DNA of 64,000 nt from Candidatus Planktophila sulfonica (GCF_002288065.1 NZ_CP016773.1:558001-622000); one strand, 5' to 3'; numbered from the stretch's first letter, positions 19,370 through 27,969 are shown. Numbers and translations are program-made. Notes: a model not told the origin generated them from the letters alone.

Positions 19370-19969
19370 ATGAGCAACGAAGCTACATCGAAGATAGCAG
19401 TGCGCATTCTCGTCGCCGAGGATGAAGCGCTCATTCGCATGGACCTTGTCGAAATGTTGCAAGAAGCTGGTTATGAAGTTGTAGCGCAAGCAACCAATGG
19501 CGAAGAGGCAATTGCACTCGCAACTGAACATCAACCTGACTTAGCAATCCTCGATGTCAAGATGCCAGTACTCGACGGAATTTCAGCAGCGGAAAAAATC
19601 ATTTCAATCGCACCTGTTTTAATGTTGACTGCATTTAGTCAAAAAGAACTCGTTGATCGCGCACGTGATGCCGGAGTCATGGCCTACGTTGTAAAGCCAT
19701 TTACTATCGGTGATCTTGTTCCTGCAATTGAAATTGCAATTAGTCGCCATACTCAGATGAGATCACTCGCTGAAGAAGTTGCCGACCTTCACGAACGTCT
19801 TGAAACGAGAAAGATTATTGATCGTGCAAAGGGCATCTTGATGAAGGCCCTCAATCTCTCAGAGCCTGAAGCTTTCTCATGGATTCAAAGGGCGGCAATG
19901 GACCGCCGCTTGACCATGAAAGAGGTCGCAAATGCAGTCATTTCCCCTGAGGCAGCCCTCGATAAGTAG
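19370..19969 (+). CDS. pdtaR: ANTAR-domain response regulator, PdtaR type
   Basis: Receiver plus ANTAR protein of 199 residues. The receiver (about 11-125) has the acidic pair in VAEDEALIRMDL, phosphoacceptor D62 in AILDVKMP, and Lys in YVVKPFTIGDL. A coiled segment (AEEVADLHERLETRK) leads to the C-terminal ANTAR RNA-binding domain (about 140-195: AKGILMKALNLSEPEAFSWIQRAAMDRR). Such proteins act as antiterminators on RNA hairpins, and M. tuberculosis PdtaR is a close match by motif. No sensor kinase is nearby. The ATG is two bases after the tRNA's last base; GTG 19400 is a weaker alternative start. Confidence 0.9.
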   Translation: MSNEATSKIAVRILVAEDEALIRMDLVEMLQEAGYEVVAQATNGEEAIALATEHQPDLAILDVKMPVLDGISAAEKIISIAPVLMLTAFSQKELVDRARDAGVMAYVVKPFTIGDLVPAIEIAISRHTQMRSLAEEVADLHERLETRKIIDRAKGILMKALNLSEPEAFSWIQRAAMDRRLTMKEVANAVISPEAALDK

Positions 19970-20053
19970 CCCGTTGTGCAGCTGCCCAGCCCACAGGAAA
20001 GTCTCTAAATTTCGTAATCAAAAAGTGACCTCCCACGCCCGATTTAAGACCAT

Positions 20054-20059
20054 TTGACC
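20054..20059 (+). promoter_or_regulatory. Possible -35 box upstream of livK
   Basis: TTGACC is the best -35-like hexamer in the 171-base gap between pdtaR and livK. No convincing -10 box is at the right distance (TGAGCA at 17 bases is poor), so the promoter is only partly defined. I see no gene in this gap. Confidence 0.3.
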
Positions 20060-20100
20060 TTGTCTCAAGGGTGAGTTGAGCATTACTCTTCACACCTCCC

Positions 20101-20112
20101 TGTCCCGGGACA
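20101..20112 (+). promoter_or_regulatory. 12-bp perfect palindrome in the livK leader
   Basis: TGTCCCGGGACA is a perfect palindrome about 19 bases before the livK ribosome binding site (AGGAAGG near 20130). It has no loop, so a dimeric repressor site is more likely than an RNA hairpin. No regulator can be named. Confidence 0.4.
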
Positions 20113-20140
20113 CAAGCAAGAAAAAACAGGAAGGCTATAA

Positions 20141-21292
20141 ATGAACAAGAAGCTCATTAGCGGTCTTGCTATTGCTGCTGCAACAACTATCGCTCTTGGC
20201 GTAGTTGCTACAGCTCCAGCAACAGCTGCTGCAAAGAAGTCTGTAACACTCGCATTCCAGGGTCCACTAACAGGTCCTGATGCTCAGCTCGGTCAGGATC
20301 AATATCCTGGTGCAGAGTGGGCAATTGCGGTTTACAACGCAAAGAACCCAGCTGTAAAGATCAACCTTATTAAGGCTGACTCACAGTGCGACGGAACAGT
20401 TGCTGCAAACATCGCTCCTGGTGTTGCTGCTAACAAGGCAGTTATCGGCGTTATCGGAACATCATGTTCAGGTGAAGCACGTAACTCATTCCCTGCATAC
20501 AAGGCTGCTGGCCTCACAATGGTCGCACCTTCAGCATCAGCTGTATCACTTACAGATCCAAAGGCTCCAGACCGTGGATTCCCAATCTTCCACCGCGTCG
20601 TAGCTCACGATGGATTCCAGGCACCAGCTCTAGTTCGTTACGCAACTAAGGGTGTCTCATCACCAAAGATCTACCTCGTTGATGACCAGACCACATACGG
20701 CGCAGGTCTCATCAAGTACGCACTTGCACCAGCAAAGAAGATCGGTGTTGCAGGTACAGATTCAGTTCCACGCGGAACTGCTGACTGGACTTCAGTAGCA
20801 TCAAAGGTCAAGGCTTCAGGCGCTAACGTTGTTATCTACGGTGGTTACACTGCAGAAGCAGCGAAGTTCTTCAAGGCTCTTCGCGACGGTGGCTACAAGG
20901 GCATCCTTGCAGCTGGAGATGGTGTTAACACATCAGACTTCCCAGATCTAGCAGGTTCAGCAGCTGACGGCGTTCGCCTCACAGCAGCTGACGTTCCTTT
21001 CGACTCACTTCTTACTGCAGCAGAACTTGCTTCATTCCAGAAGATCACAGGCGTAAAGGTTCCAGGTCTCTACTCAGCAACTGCTTACAACGCAGCACAG
21101 GTGTTCATCACATGTATCGAACAGGGCAAGCTAACTCGCCCAGCGATTCAGTCATGTGTTAACAACACAACATTCAAGGGTGCAGGCGGATCAACAATCA
21201 AGTTCAACCGTTATGGAGACATCATCGGTGGAGCTGACGTCGGTGGTTACCTTGTAAAGAACGGAAAGATCGTCTACGACGCAATTGCTTAA
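20141..21292 (+). CDS. livK: Branched-chain amino-acid-type ABC transporter, substrate-binding protein
   Basis: Periplasmic-binding-protein type I (Leu/Ile/Val-BP, Peripla_BP_6) protein of 383 residues. A Sec signal peptide covers about residues 1-31, with an Ala-rich AxA cleavage region (ATAPATAAA). The mature protein starts near KKSVTLAFQGPLTGPDAQLGQ. Four Cys residues (SQCDG, TSCSG, FITCIE, IQSCVN) could form two disulfides. No lipobox Cys is present, which is unusual for a binding protein in a single-membrane cell. Substrate may be branched-chain or other amino acids or urea-like compounds. A strong hairpin separates it from the permease genes. Confidence 0.93.
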   Translation: MNKKLISGLAIAAATTIALGVVATAPATAAAKKSVTLAFQGPLTGPDAQLGQDQYPGAEWAIAVYNAKNPAVKINLIKADSQCDGTVAANIAPGVAANKAVIGVIGTSCSGEARNSFPAYKAAGLTMVAPSASAVSLTDPKAPDRGFPIFHRVVAHDGFQAPALVRYATKGVSSPKIYLVDDQTTYGAGLIKYALAPAKKIGVAGTDSVPRGTADWTSVASKVKASGANVVIYGGYTAEAAKFFKALRDGGYKGILAAGDGVNTSDFPDLAGSAADGVRLTAADVPFDSLLTAAELASFQKITGVKVPGLYSATAYNAAQVFITCIEQGKLTRPAIQSCVNNTTFKGAGGSTIKFNRYGDIIGGADVGGYLVKNGKIVYDAIA

Positions 21293-21331
21293 TTAGCAAC
21301 TGCTTCTAGCAACACTTTCACTATGTAGTAG

Positions 21332-21373
21332 GGAGTGGCCACTTCCGCAATAAAATGCGGGGGTGGCCACTCC
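21332..21373 (+). terminator. 18-bp hairpin between livK and livH
   Basis: GGAGTGGCCACTTCCGCA (21332-21349) pairs fully with 21356-21373 (two G-U pairs) around the loop ATAAAA. There is no T run after it. It is either a terminator that lets part of the transcription into livHMGF, or an RNA-stabilising 3' end for the livK mRNA. Both would make the binding protein more abundant than the permease. Confidence 0.7.
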
Positions 21374-21409
21374 TCATAACACTCTCATTGCTTTCATAGA
21401 TCGGTAGAT

Positions 21410-22363
21410 ATGAATCTTTCAGTCGTAACGACCCAGTTCTGGTCCCTTGTTCTTCAGGGTCTAGCTCTCGGTCTTATTTATTCTCTCGTCTCGCTCGGGT
21501 ACACCATGGTGTACGGAGTTTTGAGACTCATTAACTTTGCAAACTCAGAAGTATTTATGCTCGGAACCTTTGCGGTTCTCTGGGTTGAAATCACGGTCCT
21601 CGGACATCCAGTAAATGCTCAGCCACTACATGGCTTTGAGCTGGTCTACACAATGGTCATCGCCCTCGTTGGTTCGATGATTGCATGTGCGGTACTGGCT
21701 GTACTCGTAGAACTCGTTGCATATCGACGATTGCGAGCTCGCGGTGCAAACCGTCTCGCATCTCTGATCTCTGCAATTGGTGTATCAATCTTCCTTCTCG
21801 AAGGAATGCGCATGATCACCGAATCACGTCCTGCAACTGCTCCTCGTCTTCTCGAGAAGTGGTCATTCGGCGAGATTGCAGGAGCTAACTTCCGCATCGA
21901 TACAGTCCTTGCGATTGTTGCTCCCATCATCATCTTCGTTGCCCTCGATCAATTCGTTAACCGATCACGTCTTGGTAAGGCAATCCGCGCTGTATCGATG
22001 TCAGAAGAGAATGCGAAGTTGATGGGTATCAACATCAACCGCGTTATTTCAATGACATTCCTTATCGGTGGTCTCACTACAGGAGCCGCAGCATTCCTCT
22101 ACACAACTGTCTATGAAAACACCGTCTTCAACGTCGGATTCAACATGGGTATCGCAGCATTTACTGCAGCGGTCCTCGGTGGAATCGGAAACCTTCGCGG
22201 CGCTTTCTACGGCGGTCTTGCGCTAGGAATGATGGAGCAATTCGCTTCGGCAGTCCTTGGTTCGCAATGGAAGGCAGTAACTGTCTTCGTAGTCCTAGTT
22301 CTTATTCTTCTCTTTAAACCTAATGGCCTCTTTGGTGAGGCAGTACAGCAGACGAGGACATGA
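21410..22363 (+). CDS. livH: Branched-chain amino-acid ABC transporter permease LivH
   Basis: Inner-membrane permease of 317 residues with about eight hydrophobic helices. The N-terminal SLVLQGLALGLIYSLVSLGYTMVYGVLRLINFAN is typical of the LivH branch. The cytoplasmic coupling segment is RAVSMSEENAKLMGININ, and AVLGGIGNLRGAFYGG follows. It pairs with LivM to form the membrane channel. The end overlaps livM by 4 bases. Confidence 0.95.
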   Translation: MNLSVVTTQFWSLVLQGLALGLIYSLVSLGYTMVYGVLRLINFANSEVFMLGTFAVLWVEITVLGHPVNAQPLHGFELVYTMVIALVGSMIACAVLAVLVELVAYRRLRARGANRLASLISAIGVSIFLLEGMRMITESRPATAPRLLEKWSFGEIAGANFRIDTVLAIVAPIIIFVALDQFVNRSRLGKAIRAVSMSEENAKLMGININRVISMTFLIGGLTTGAAAFLYTTVYENTVFNVGFNMGIAAFTAAVLGGIGNLRGAFYGGLALGMMEQFASAVLGSQWKAVTVFVVLVLILLFKPNGLFGEAVQQTRT

Positions 22364-23406
22364 TGAACGCATTAAGAAACTTCAACCTTCGCGATAAAGG
22401 CGCCGAGATCTGGTCAGGCTGGAGCCGTCCGGTTCGTACTGCCTTTGTTCTCACAATGATTCTCATCGTTGGCCTGCTTCCATTCTCAGCTGAGTGGGGC
22501 CCAACGAGCTTCCTTAATACTCCAATCACTTCATTCCAGAACGTACTTGTCTACCCAGTTGGAATGTTTATCTTGATGGCCCTCGGTCTCAATATCGTGG
22601 TTGGTAAGTCTGGTCTTCTTGACCTCGGCTTCGTTGCATTCTTTGCGATCGGTGCCTACTCACAAGCAATTCTTTCAACGCTTTACGGTTGGAATACTTG
22701 GGAGATTCTTCCTTTCGGAATCATGTTCGCAATGATCTCTGGTGTCATCCTTGGTCTTCCAGCGCTACGTCTTCGTGGCGATTACCTAGCAATCATCACG
22801 CTCGGATTCGGTGAGATCGTACGTATCGTCGCTCTCAACATCTCAGTTACTGGTGGTCCTAACGGAATCGCTGGTATTCCAAACCCACCAACAATCTTCG
22901 GATTTGAATTCAATCTGATGTTCCCAGAGCACTTCTTCTGGTTGGTCTTTGCAATGATCTTGCTCGTCATCTGGATGATTCGTCGCTTCACAGTGCGCCG
23001 TCCAGGTCGCGCATGGGAAGCAATCCGCCAGGATGAAGATGTTGCAGCTCTTATGGGCGTTAACACCCTCATCTACAAGCTCTGGTCATTCGTGATCGGT
23101 GCAGCAGTAGGTGGAGCCGCCGGCGTTCTCTACGCATCGAAGGTCATGGTTATCTCACCAGATATGTTCAAGTTTGATGTTTCGATTTTGATTCTTGCCT
23201 GCGTGGTATTCGGTGGAATCGGAAATATCTGGGGCGTAATTCTCGGTGCAGGAATCTTGGCTTACCTGCCAGAGCGCATCCGATTTATCTCTGATGCACG
23301 TCAGGTTATCTTCGGCCTTGTTCTCATCTTGATGATGAACCTTCGCCCAGATGGACTGCTCCCACGTAAGAAGCGTGAAAAAATTGAAGAGAAGAGGTCA
23401 ATGTAA
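22360..23406 (+). CDS. livM: Branched-chain amino-acid ABC transporter permease LivM
   Basis: Second permease, 348 residues, with about nine or ten hydrophobic helices. Family segments are LNIVVGKSGLLDLGFVAFFAIGAY, LRLRGDYLAIITLGFGEIVRI and the coupling helix RPGRAWEAIRQDEDVAALMGVN. Two adjacent ATGs (22360 and 22363) can serve as start. GAGGA at 22354-22358 is very close to the first, so the second may be used. The TAA stop shares one base with the livG ATG. Confidence 0.95.
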   Translation: MMNALRNFNLRDKGAEIWSGWSRPVRTAFVLTMILIVGLLPFSAEWGPTSFLNTPITSFQNVLVYPVGMFILMALGLNIVVGKSGLLDLGFVAFFAIGAYSQAILSTLYGWNTWEILPFGIMFAMISGVILGLPALRLRGDYLAIITLGFGEIVRIVALNISVTGGPNGIAGIPNPPTIFGFEFNLMFPEHFFWLVFAMILLVIWMIRRFTVRRPGRAWEAIRQDEDVAALMGVNTLIYKLWSFVIGAAVGGAAGVLYASKVMVISPDMFKFDVSILILACVVFGGIGNIWGVILGAGILAYLPERIRFISDARQVIFGLVLILMMNLRPDGLLPRKKREKIEEKRSM

Positions 23407-24182
23407 TGTCTGAGAAACTTCTCGAACTTAAGAACGTCACCATCAAGTTCGGTGGTGTGACAGCTCTCAACGAAGTTAACTTCCATGTTAACAAAGGTGA
23501 AATCTGCGCACTCATCGGACCTAACGGCGCTGGAAAGACAACAGTCTTTAACGTCGTCACAGGTGTCTACCCAATTACTTCAGGCGAAATCACCTTCAAG
23601 GGCGAAAACCTTGCAGGCAAGAAGCGCCACCAAGTAACTAAGTCAGGCCTTGCGCGTACATTCCAGAACGTTCGCCTCTTCGGAGATATGACCGCTCTCG
23701 AAAACGTCATCACAGCAACCGATGTACATAAGAAGACTGGTCTTCTCCGTGCACTTATCGGAACACCTCTTAACCGTCGCGAAGAGAAGGAGAGCAAGGC
23801 GCGCGCGCACGAGCTCTTGGCTCTCATGGGTATCGATCACCGCGCAGACCAACTTGCAAAGAATCTTCCTTACGGAGATCAGCGTCGTCTCGAAATCGCT
23901 CGCGCTCTTGGAACAGAGCCTGAGCTTCTTCTTCTCGACGAACCAGCAGCTGGCTTCAACCCTGCGGAAAAGGTAGAGCTCGCGAAGCTCATCAAGAAGA
24001 TTCGCGATAAGGGCTACACAGTTCTTCTCATTGAACACGATATGTCGCTCATTATGGGAATCTCAGATCGCGTTGCAGTTCTCGACTTCGGTCAGAAGAT
24101 TGCAGATGATCTTCCATCAGTTGTACAAAACGACCCTCGAGTTATCGAGGCTTACCTAGGAGTGCCAGCAGATGCGTCTTGA
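23406..24182 (+). CDS. livG: Branched-chain amino-acid ABC transporter ATPase LivG
   Basis: ABC ATPase of 258 residues. Walker A is GPNGAGKTT (near 38). The signature region is replaced by the LivG-type LPYGDQRRLEIARAL, and Walker B is LLLLDEPAAGFNP, followed by the H-loop His in LLIEHDMSLIMG. The C-terminal AYLGVPADAS is typical of LivG. It overlaps livF by 11 bases. Confidence 0.95.
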   Translation: MSEKLLELKNVTIKFGGVTALNEVNFHVNKGEICALIGPNGAGKTTVFNVVTGVYPITSGEITFKGENLAGKKRHQVTKSGLARTFQNVRLFGDMTALENVITATDVHKKTGLLRALIGTPLNRREEKESKARAHELLALMGIDHRADQLAKNLPYGDQRRLEIARALGTEPELLLLDEPAAGFNPAEKVELAKLIKKIRDKGYTVLLIEHDMSLIMGISDRVAVLDFGQKIADDLPSVVQNDPRVIEAYLGVPADAS

Positions 24183-24891
24183 AATTAAAGATCTTCGCGT
24201 TCACTACGGCAAGATTGAAGCCATCAAGGGCGTATCAGTCGTTGTAAACCAAGGTGAGATCGTCACGCTCATCGGCGCTAACGGTGCCGGTAAGACAACT
24301 ATCCTTAAAACCATCTCAGGACTTCGCCCCGTATCAAGTGGCGACATCACATTCGATGGCACAAGCATCAATAAGATCCCTGCCCACGAGCGCGTTGATC
24401 TTGGTATTTCACAGGTTCCAGAAGGCCGCGGAATTTTCCCAGGCATGACAGTCCTTGAAAACCTAGAGATGGGTAAGTTCAACCGCAAGGATCGTAAGCA
24501 CGAGATGCAAGAAGATCTCGACCGCATCTACACCTTGTTCCCACGTCTTAAGGAGCGCACAGCGCAAGCTGGTGGAACTCTTTCAGGTGGAGAGCAGCAG
24601 ATGCTTGCAATGGGTCGCGCACTTATGGCACGCCCTAAGGTCTTGTTGCTTGATGAGCCTTCAATGGGTCTTGCTCCTCAGATGATTGCAAATATCTTCC
24701 GCATCATCACAGAGATTAACAAGCAGGGCGTAACGATTCTCTTGGTAGAGCAGAATGCACAGCAAGCGCTTCAGCGCGCACACCGTGCATATATTCTCGA
24801 AACAGGAAGCGTTACAAAGGAAGCAGCAGCTTCTGACCTACTTAATGACCCAGCTGTACGCGAGGCTTACCTCGGAACAGGTGCTCACTAA
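24172..24891 (+). CDS. livF: Branched-chain amino-acid ABC transporter ATPase LivF
   Basis: Second ATPase of the transporter, 239 residues. Walker A is GANGAGKTT, the signature is LSGGEQQMLAMGRAL, and Walker B is VLLLDEPSMGLAP. VPEGRGIFPGMTVLENL is a LivF hallmark. It pairs with LivG under the LivHM channel. It is the last gene of the liv operon and converges on the thioesterase gene with 8 bases between the stops. Confidence 0.95.
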   Translation: MRLEIKDLRVHYGKIEAIKGVSVVVNQGEIVTLIGANGAGKTTILKTISGLRPVSSGDITFDGTSINKIPAHERVDLGISQVPEGRGIFPGMTVLENLEMGKFNRKDRKHEMQEDLDRIYTLFPRLKERTAQAGGTLSGGEQQMLAMGRALMARPKVLLLDEPSMGLAPQMIANIFRIITEINKQGVTILLVEQNAQQALQRAHRAYILETGSVTKEAAASDLLNDPAVREAYLGTGAH

Positions 24892-24899
24892 GTAAGTAC

Positions 24900-25310
24900 T
24901 TACTCCTTATTTAAAATGAGGCAGGTTATGCGAGCTGTACAAGTTCGCTGACCTGCCTCGTTTGTTATAACGATCTCATAGACACAGAGAGTGCGACCGA
25001 GTGAAACTGGTGTCGCAACTGCGGTGACGTAGCCACTCGTTGCTGATTTGTGGTGAGTTGCATTGATATCAACACCAACAATCTTGCGATCAGGCCCGGC
25101 ATGTAACTGAGTGCCGATAGAACCTAAAGACTCAGCAAGAACTACGTTTGCACCGCCGTGAAGGAGGCCGATAGGTTGCGTATTGCCTTCTACAGGCATG
25201 CGAGCAACCAAGCGCTGTGGCGACACTTCGAGCATTTCGATACCCATCTTGATATCGAGAGCCCCTTGGCCGCGCTCTTTGATGATTGCTAAGTAATCAG
25301 GTTCAGTCAT
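24900..25310 (-). CDS. Hotdog-fold acyl-CoA thioesterase, YdiI/EntH type
   Basis: Thioesterase of 136 residues. The motif LLHGGANVVLAESLGS, with its catalytic Glu, and the VGVDINATHHKSATSG segment closely resemble YdiI/EntH (PaaI superfamily). One possible role is hydrolysis of DHNA-CoA in menaquinone synthesis, but the substrate cannot be told from sequence. I chose the ATG at 25310 (MTEPDYLAIIKERG). The longer frame from 25442 would run across the polA start. A TAAACT box 8 bases upstream (complement of 25319-25324) fits a near-leaderless mRNA. Confidence 0.85.
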   Translation of the reverse strand: MTEPDYLAIIKERGQGALDIKMGIEMLEVSPQRLVARMPVEGNTQPIGLLHGGANVVLAESLGSIGTQLHAGPDRKIVGVDINATHHKSATSGYVTAVATPVSLGRTLCVYEIVITNEAGQRTCTARITCLILNKE

Positions 25311-25328
25311 AGTTGCAGAGTTTATATC

Positions 25329-25334
25329 TATGAT
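25329..25334 (+). promoter_or_regulatory. Candidate -10 box for leaderless polA mRNA
   Basis: TATGAT is followed by 7 bases and then ATG 25342. It lies only a few bases from the opposing thioesterase -10 (complement of 25319-25324), so the two promoters overlap back to back. Confidence 0.5.
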
Positions 25335-25341
25335 GAGCGCC

Positions 25342-27969
25342 ATGGCTACGAAGAGCAATTCGACGCAAAAGAGATTGCTACTTATCGATGGCCACTCAAT
25401 GGCATATCGAGCCTTCTTTGCACTTCCTGCCGAAAACTTCACAACAGCGCAAGGTCAGCACACAAATGCAATCTATGGCTTTGCCACGATGTTGATCTCA
25501 CTGCTCAAGGATGAAAAGCCAACACACGTAGCTGTCGCTTTCGACGTCTCACGAAAGACTTTTCGAACAGAGATTTTTCCAGAGTACAAAGCTAACCGAG
25601 CAAAGACCCCTGATGAGTTCCGCTCTCAGATGTCTTACTTGCATGATCTCGTAAAGGGTTTTGGAATTAACCAATTTGAAATCGAAGGCTTCGAAGCCGA
25701 CGACATCATCGCAACCATTACTAAGCGCGCAGAGAAAGAGGGCGCTGAGGTTCTCATCTGTACAGGAGACCGAGACAGTTTCCAACTTGTAACTCCGCAG
25801 ACGACAGTTCTCTACCCAAAGCGCGGAGTCTCTGAAATGGCGCGCATGACTCCCGATGCAGTGCAAGAGAAGTACGGGATGTCACCTGATCAGTATCCAG
25901 ATTTTGCAGCGCTGCGCGGAGATCCCAGTGATAACTTGCCATCGATACCTGGTGTCGGTGAAAAGACTGCAGCAAAGTGGGTTGTTGAATATGGCTCACT
26001 CATCGAACTTCTTGCTCAGGCCGACAAAGTGGGTGGCAAGGTAGGAGAATCACTACGGGCGAATATTGATAATGTAAAGCGCAACCGTGAATTGACTCAA
26101 CTAATTCATGACGCCCCAATTGATTTTACGATTGATGCCTTGGCCTGGAACGGTGTTACTGAATCTGACCTCACGGCGCTCTTCGAGCAACTTGAATTCC
26201 GTACTCTCAAAGATCGCCTTAAAGTTATTTCATCCGGTGTAGAAAGTGTTCCTGCAAAGAAATCCGCAAAGAGCGCCGAGCCTGAATTTTCACTCTTTGG
26301 TTCAGATATTGATTCAGCAGTGATTACGGCAGATGAAGTGAGCAAGAAAATCTCAGCGTATACAGGCGCTATCTCCATTGCATACGAACTTGTCGATGAT
26401 CGCCTTCATCGTTATGCAGTTGCCCTCGATAAGAAGACAGCTTTTCTTATTCACACATCTGAAATGGGGGAGTGGGCGACTAATCCAGCCATTGAGAAGA
26501 TTGCTCATGATGCGAAAGCAATTGCGCGTGAAAACGGCCTCACTGGAATTACCTTCGATACATCCCTTGCCGCCTACCTAGTGAATCCAGGAGTGCGTGC
26601 GCAAGAGGTGAAGGATTTACTCGAACGATGGGGCGATGGAAGTCAGATTGATGAGTCTTCACCCGAGCAAGTACTTCTCACGACCGCATGCGCACTCTTC
26701 GGACTCCGTGATTCGCTCACCAAAGAACTCGCTGACCGTGGATTAACAAAGCTCTATCAAGAACTTGAACTTCCCATCGCTGACTTGTTGGCGTTGATGG
26801 AGAACCGTGGAATCGCAGTAGATAAGAAGGGTCTTGAAACCCTTGCGACTTTCTTTGACGGTGAAGTCGCTCGCGAAACGAAGGCAGCACATGAAGCAGC
26901 TGGCCATGAATTTAATGTGGGTTCACCGAAGCAATTACAGGTAGTTCTCTTTGAAGAGCTAGGTCTTCCAAAGACTAAGAAGATTAAGACCGGCTACACA
27001 ACAGATGCCGATGCTCTCAACTGGCTATTTGAAAAGACATCGCACCCCTTGCTTGCTTCCCTTCTTCGCATCCGAGAAACAAAGAAGCTGGCTACAACAA
27101 TCGAAGGCTTACTTGTAGAAATCCAGAAAGATAAGCGAATTCATACCCACTTTGCGCAAACTGTTGCAGCTACCGGCCGACTCTCATCGGTAGGTCCTAA
27201 CCTCCAGAACATTCCCGTGCGCACAGAAGAAGGCCGCAAGATCCGTGGATGCTTTATCGCTGGTAGCGGATACGACGCACTTCTAACTGCCGATTACAGC
27301 CAAATCGAAATGCGCATCATGGCCCACCTTTCCAATGACGCACATCTTCTGAAAGCTTTTGAATCCGGTGAAGATTTGCACGCAACCGTTGCTGCTGAAG
27401 TTTTTGGCGTAAAGCCAACTGATGTCGATCCCGAAATGCGACGTCAGATTAAGGCGATGTCCTATGGCCTTGCCTATGGGTTAAGTTCTTACGGTTTAGC
27501 TGTACAACTTGATCTAACTCCACCAGCGGCTCAAGATCTGATGGATCGCTATTTCGAACGCTTTGGCGGAATCCGTGATTACCTCAAGACTGTAGTTGAT
27601 GATGCTCGCAAAGTTGGTTACACCGAGACTGTTATGGGGCGTCGCCGTTACCTGCCAGATTTAATGCACGATAACCGCCAACGTCGTGAAGTAGCAGAGC
27701 GCATGGCGCTTAATGCTCCAATTCAAGGATCAGCTGCCGACATCATAAAGCAAGCGATGCTCAATGTTCAGAGCGCACTTGTCGCGGGTAAATTCACTTC
27801 TCGACTTTTGCTTCAGGTCCACGATGAATTGATTCTTGAAGTAGTGACAAAGGAAATTGATGAAGTATCCGAATTAGTGCGAGTTCAGATGGGTAAGGCG
27901 TATCCGCTTCGTGCACCACTTGATGTTTCAGTGGGAATTGGAAAGAGCTGGAACGAGGCCGCTCACTAA
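25342..27969 (+). CDS. polA: DNA polymerase I
   Basis: PolA of 875 residues. The N-terminal 5'-nuclease domain covers about 1-300 (LLIDGHSMAYRAFF, EGFEADDIIAT, CTGDRDSFQL, PSIPGVGEKTA). The middle 3'-5' exonuclease-like domain (about 310-480) lacks the D-x-E catalytic motif; the matching stretch reads AISIAYELVDDRL. The polymerase domain has ADYSQIEMRIMAHLS, the O-helix RRQIKAMSYGLAYGL, and LQVHDELILEV. I chose ATG 25342 (MATKSNSTQKRLLLIDG) over 25330 and 25333 because of the -10 box. The end overlaps the convergent MFS gene by 4 bases. Confidence 0.95.
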   Translation: MATKSNSTQKRLLLIDGHSMAYRAFFALPAENFTTAQGQHTNAIYGFATMLISLLKDEKPTHVAVAFDVSRKTFRTEIFPEYKANRAKTPDEFRSQMSYLHDLVKGFGINQFEIEGFEADDIIATITKRAEKEGAEVLICTGDRDSFQLVTPQTTVLYPKRGVSEMARMTPDAVQEKYGMSPDQYPDFAALRGDPSDNLPSIPGVGEKTAAKWVVEYGSLIELLAQADKVGGKVGESLRANIDNVKRNRELTQLIHDAPIDFTIDALAWNGVTESDLTALFEQLEFRTLKDRLKVISSGVESVPAKKSAKSAEPEFSLFGSDIDSAVITADEVSKKISAYTGAISIAYELVDDRLHRYAVALDKKTAFLIHTSEMGEWATNPAIEKIAHDAKAIARENGLTGITFDTSLAAYLVNPGVRAQEVKDLLERWGDGSQIDESSPEQVLLTTACALFGLRDSLTKELADRGLTKLYQELELPIADLLALMENRGIAVDKKGLETLATFFDGEVARETKAAHEAAGHEFNVGSPKQLQVVLFEELGLPKTKKIKTGYTTDADALNWLFEKTSHPLLASLLRIRETKKLATTIEGLLVEIQKDKRIHTHFAQTVAATGRLSSVGPNLQNIPVRTEEGRKIRGCFIAGSGYDALLTADYSQIEMRIMAHLSNDAHLLKAFESGEDLHATVAAEVFGVKPTDVDPEMRRQIKAMSYGLAYGLSSYGLAVQLDLTPPAAQDLMDRYFERFGGIRDYLKTVVDDARKVGYTETVMGRRRYLPDLMHDNRQRREVAERMALNAPIQGSAADIIKQAMLNVQSALVAGKFTSRLLLQVHDELILEVVTKEIDEVSELVRVQMGKAYPLRAPLDVSVGIGKSWNEAAH

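Noticed and set aside
20141-24891. Urea or amide transporter instead of an amino-acid one
   Set aside because: The Liv family includes such members, but no urease or amidase genes are nearby; substrate is left open.
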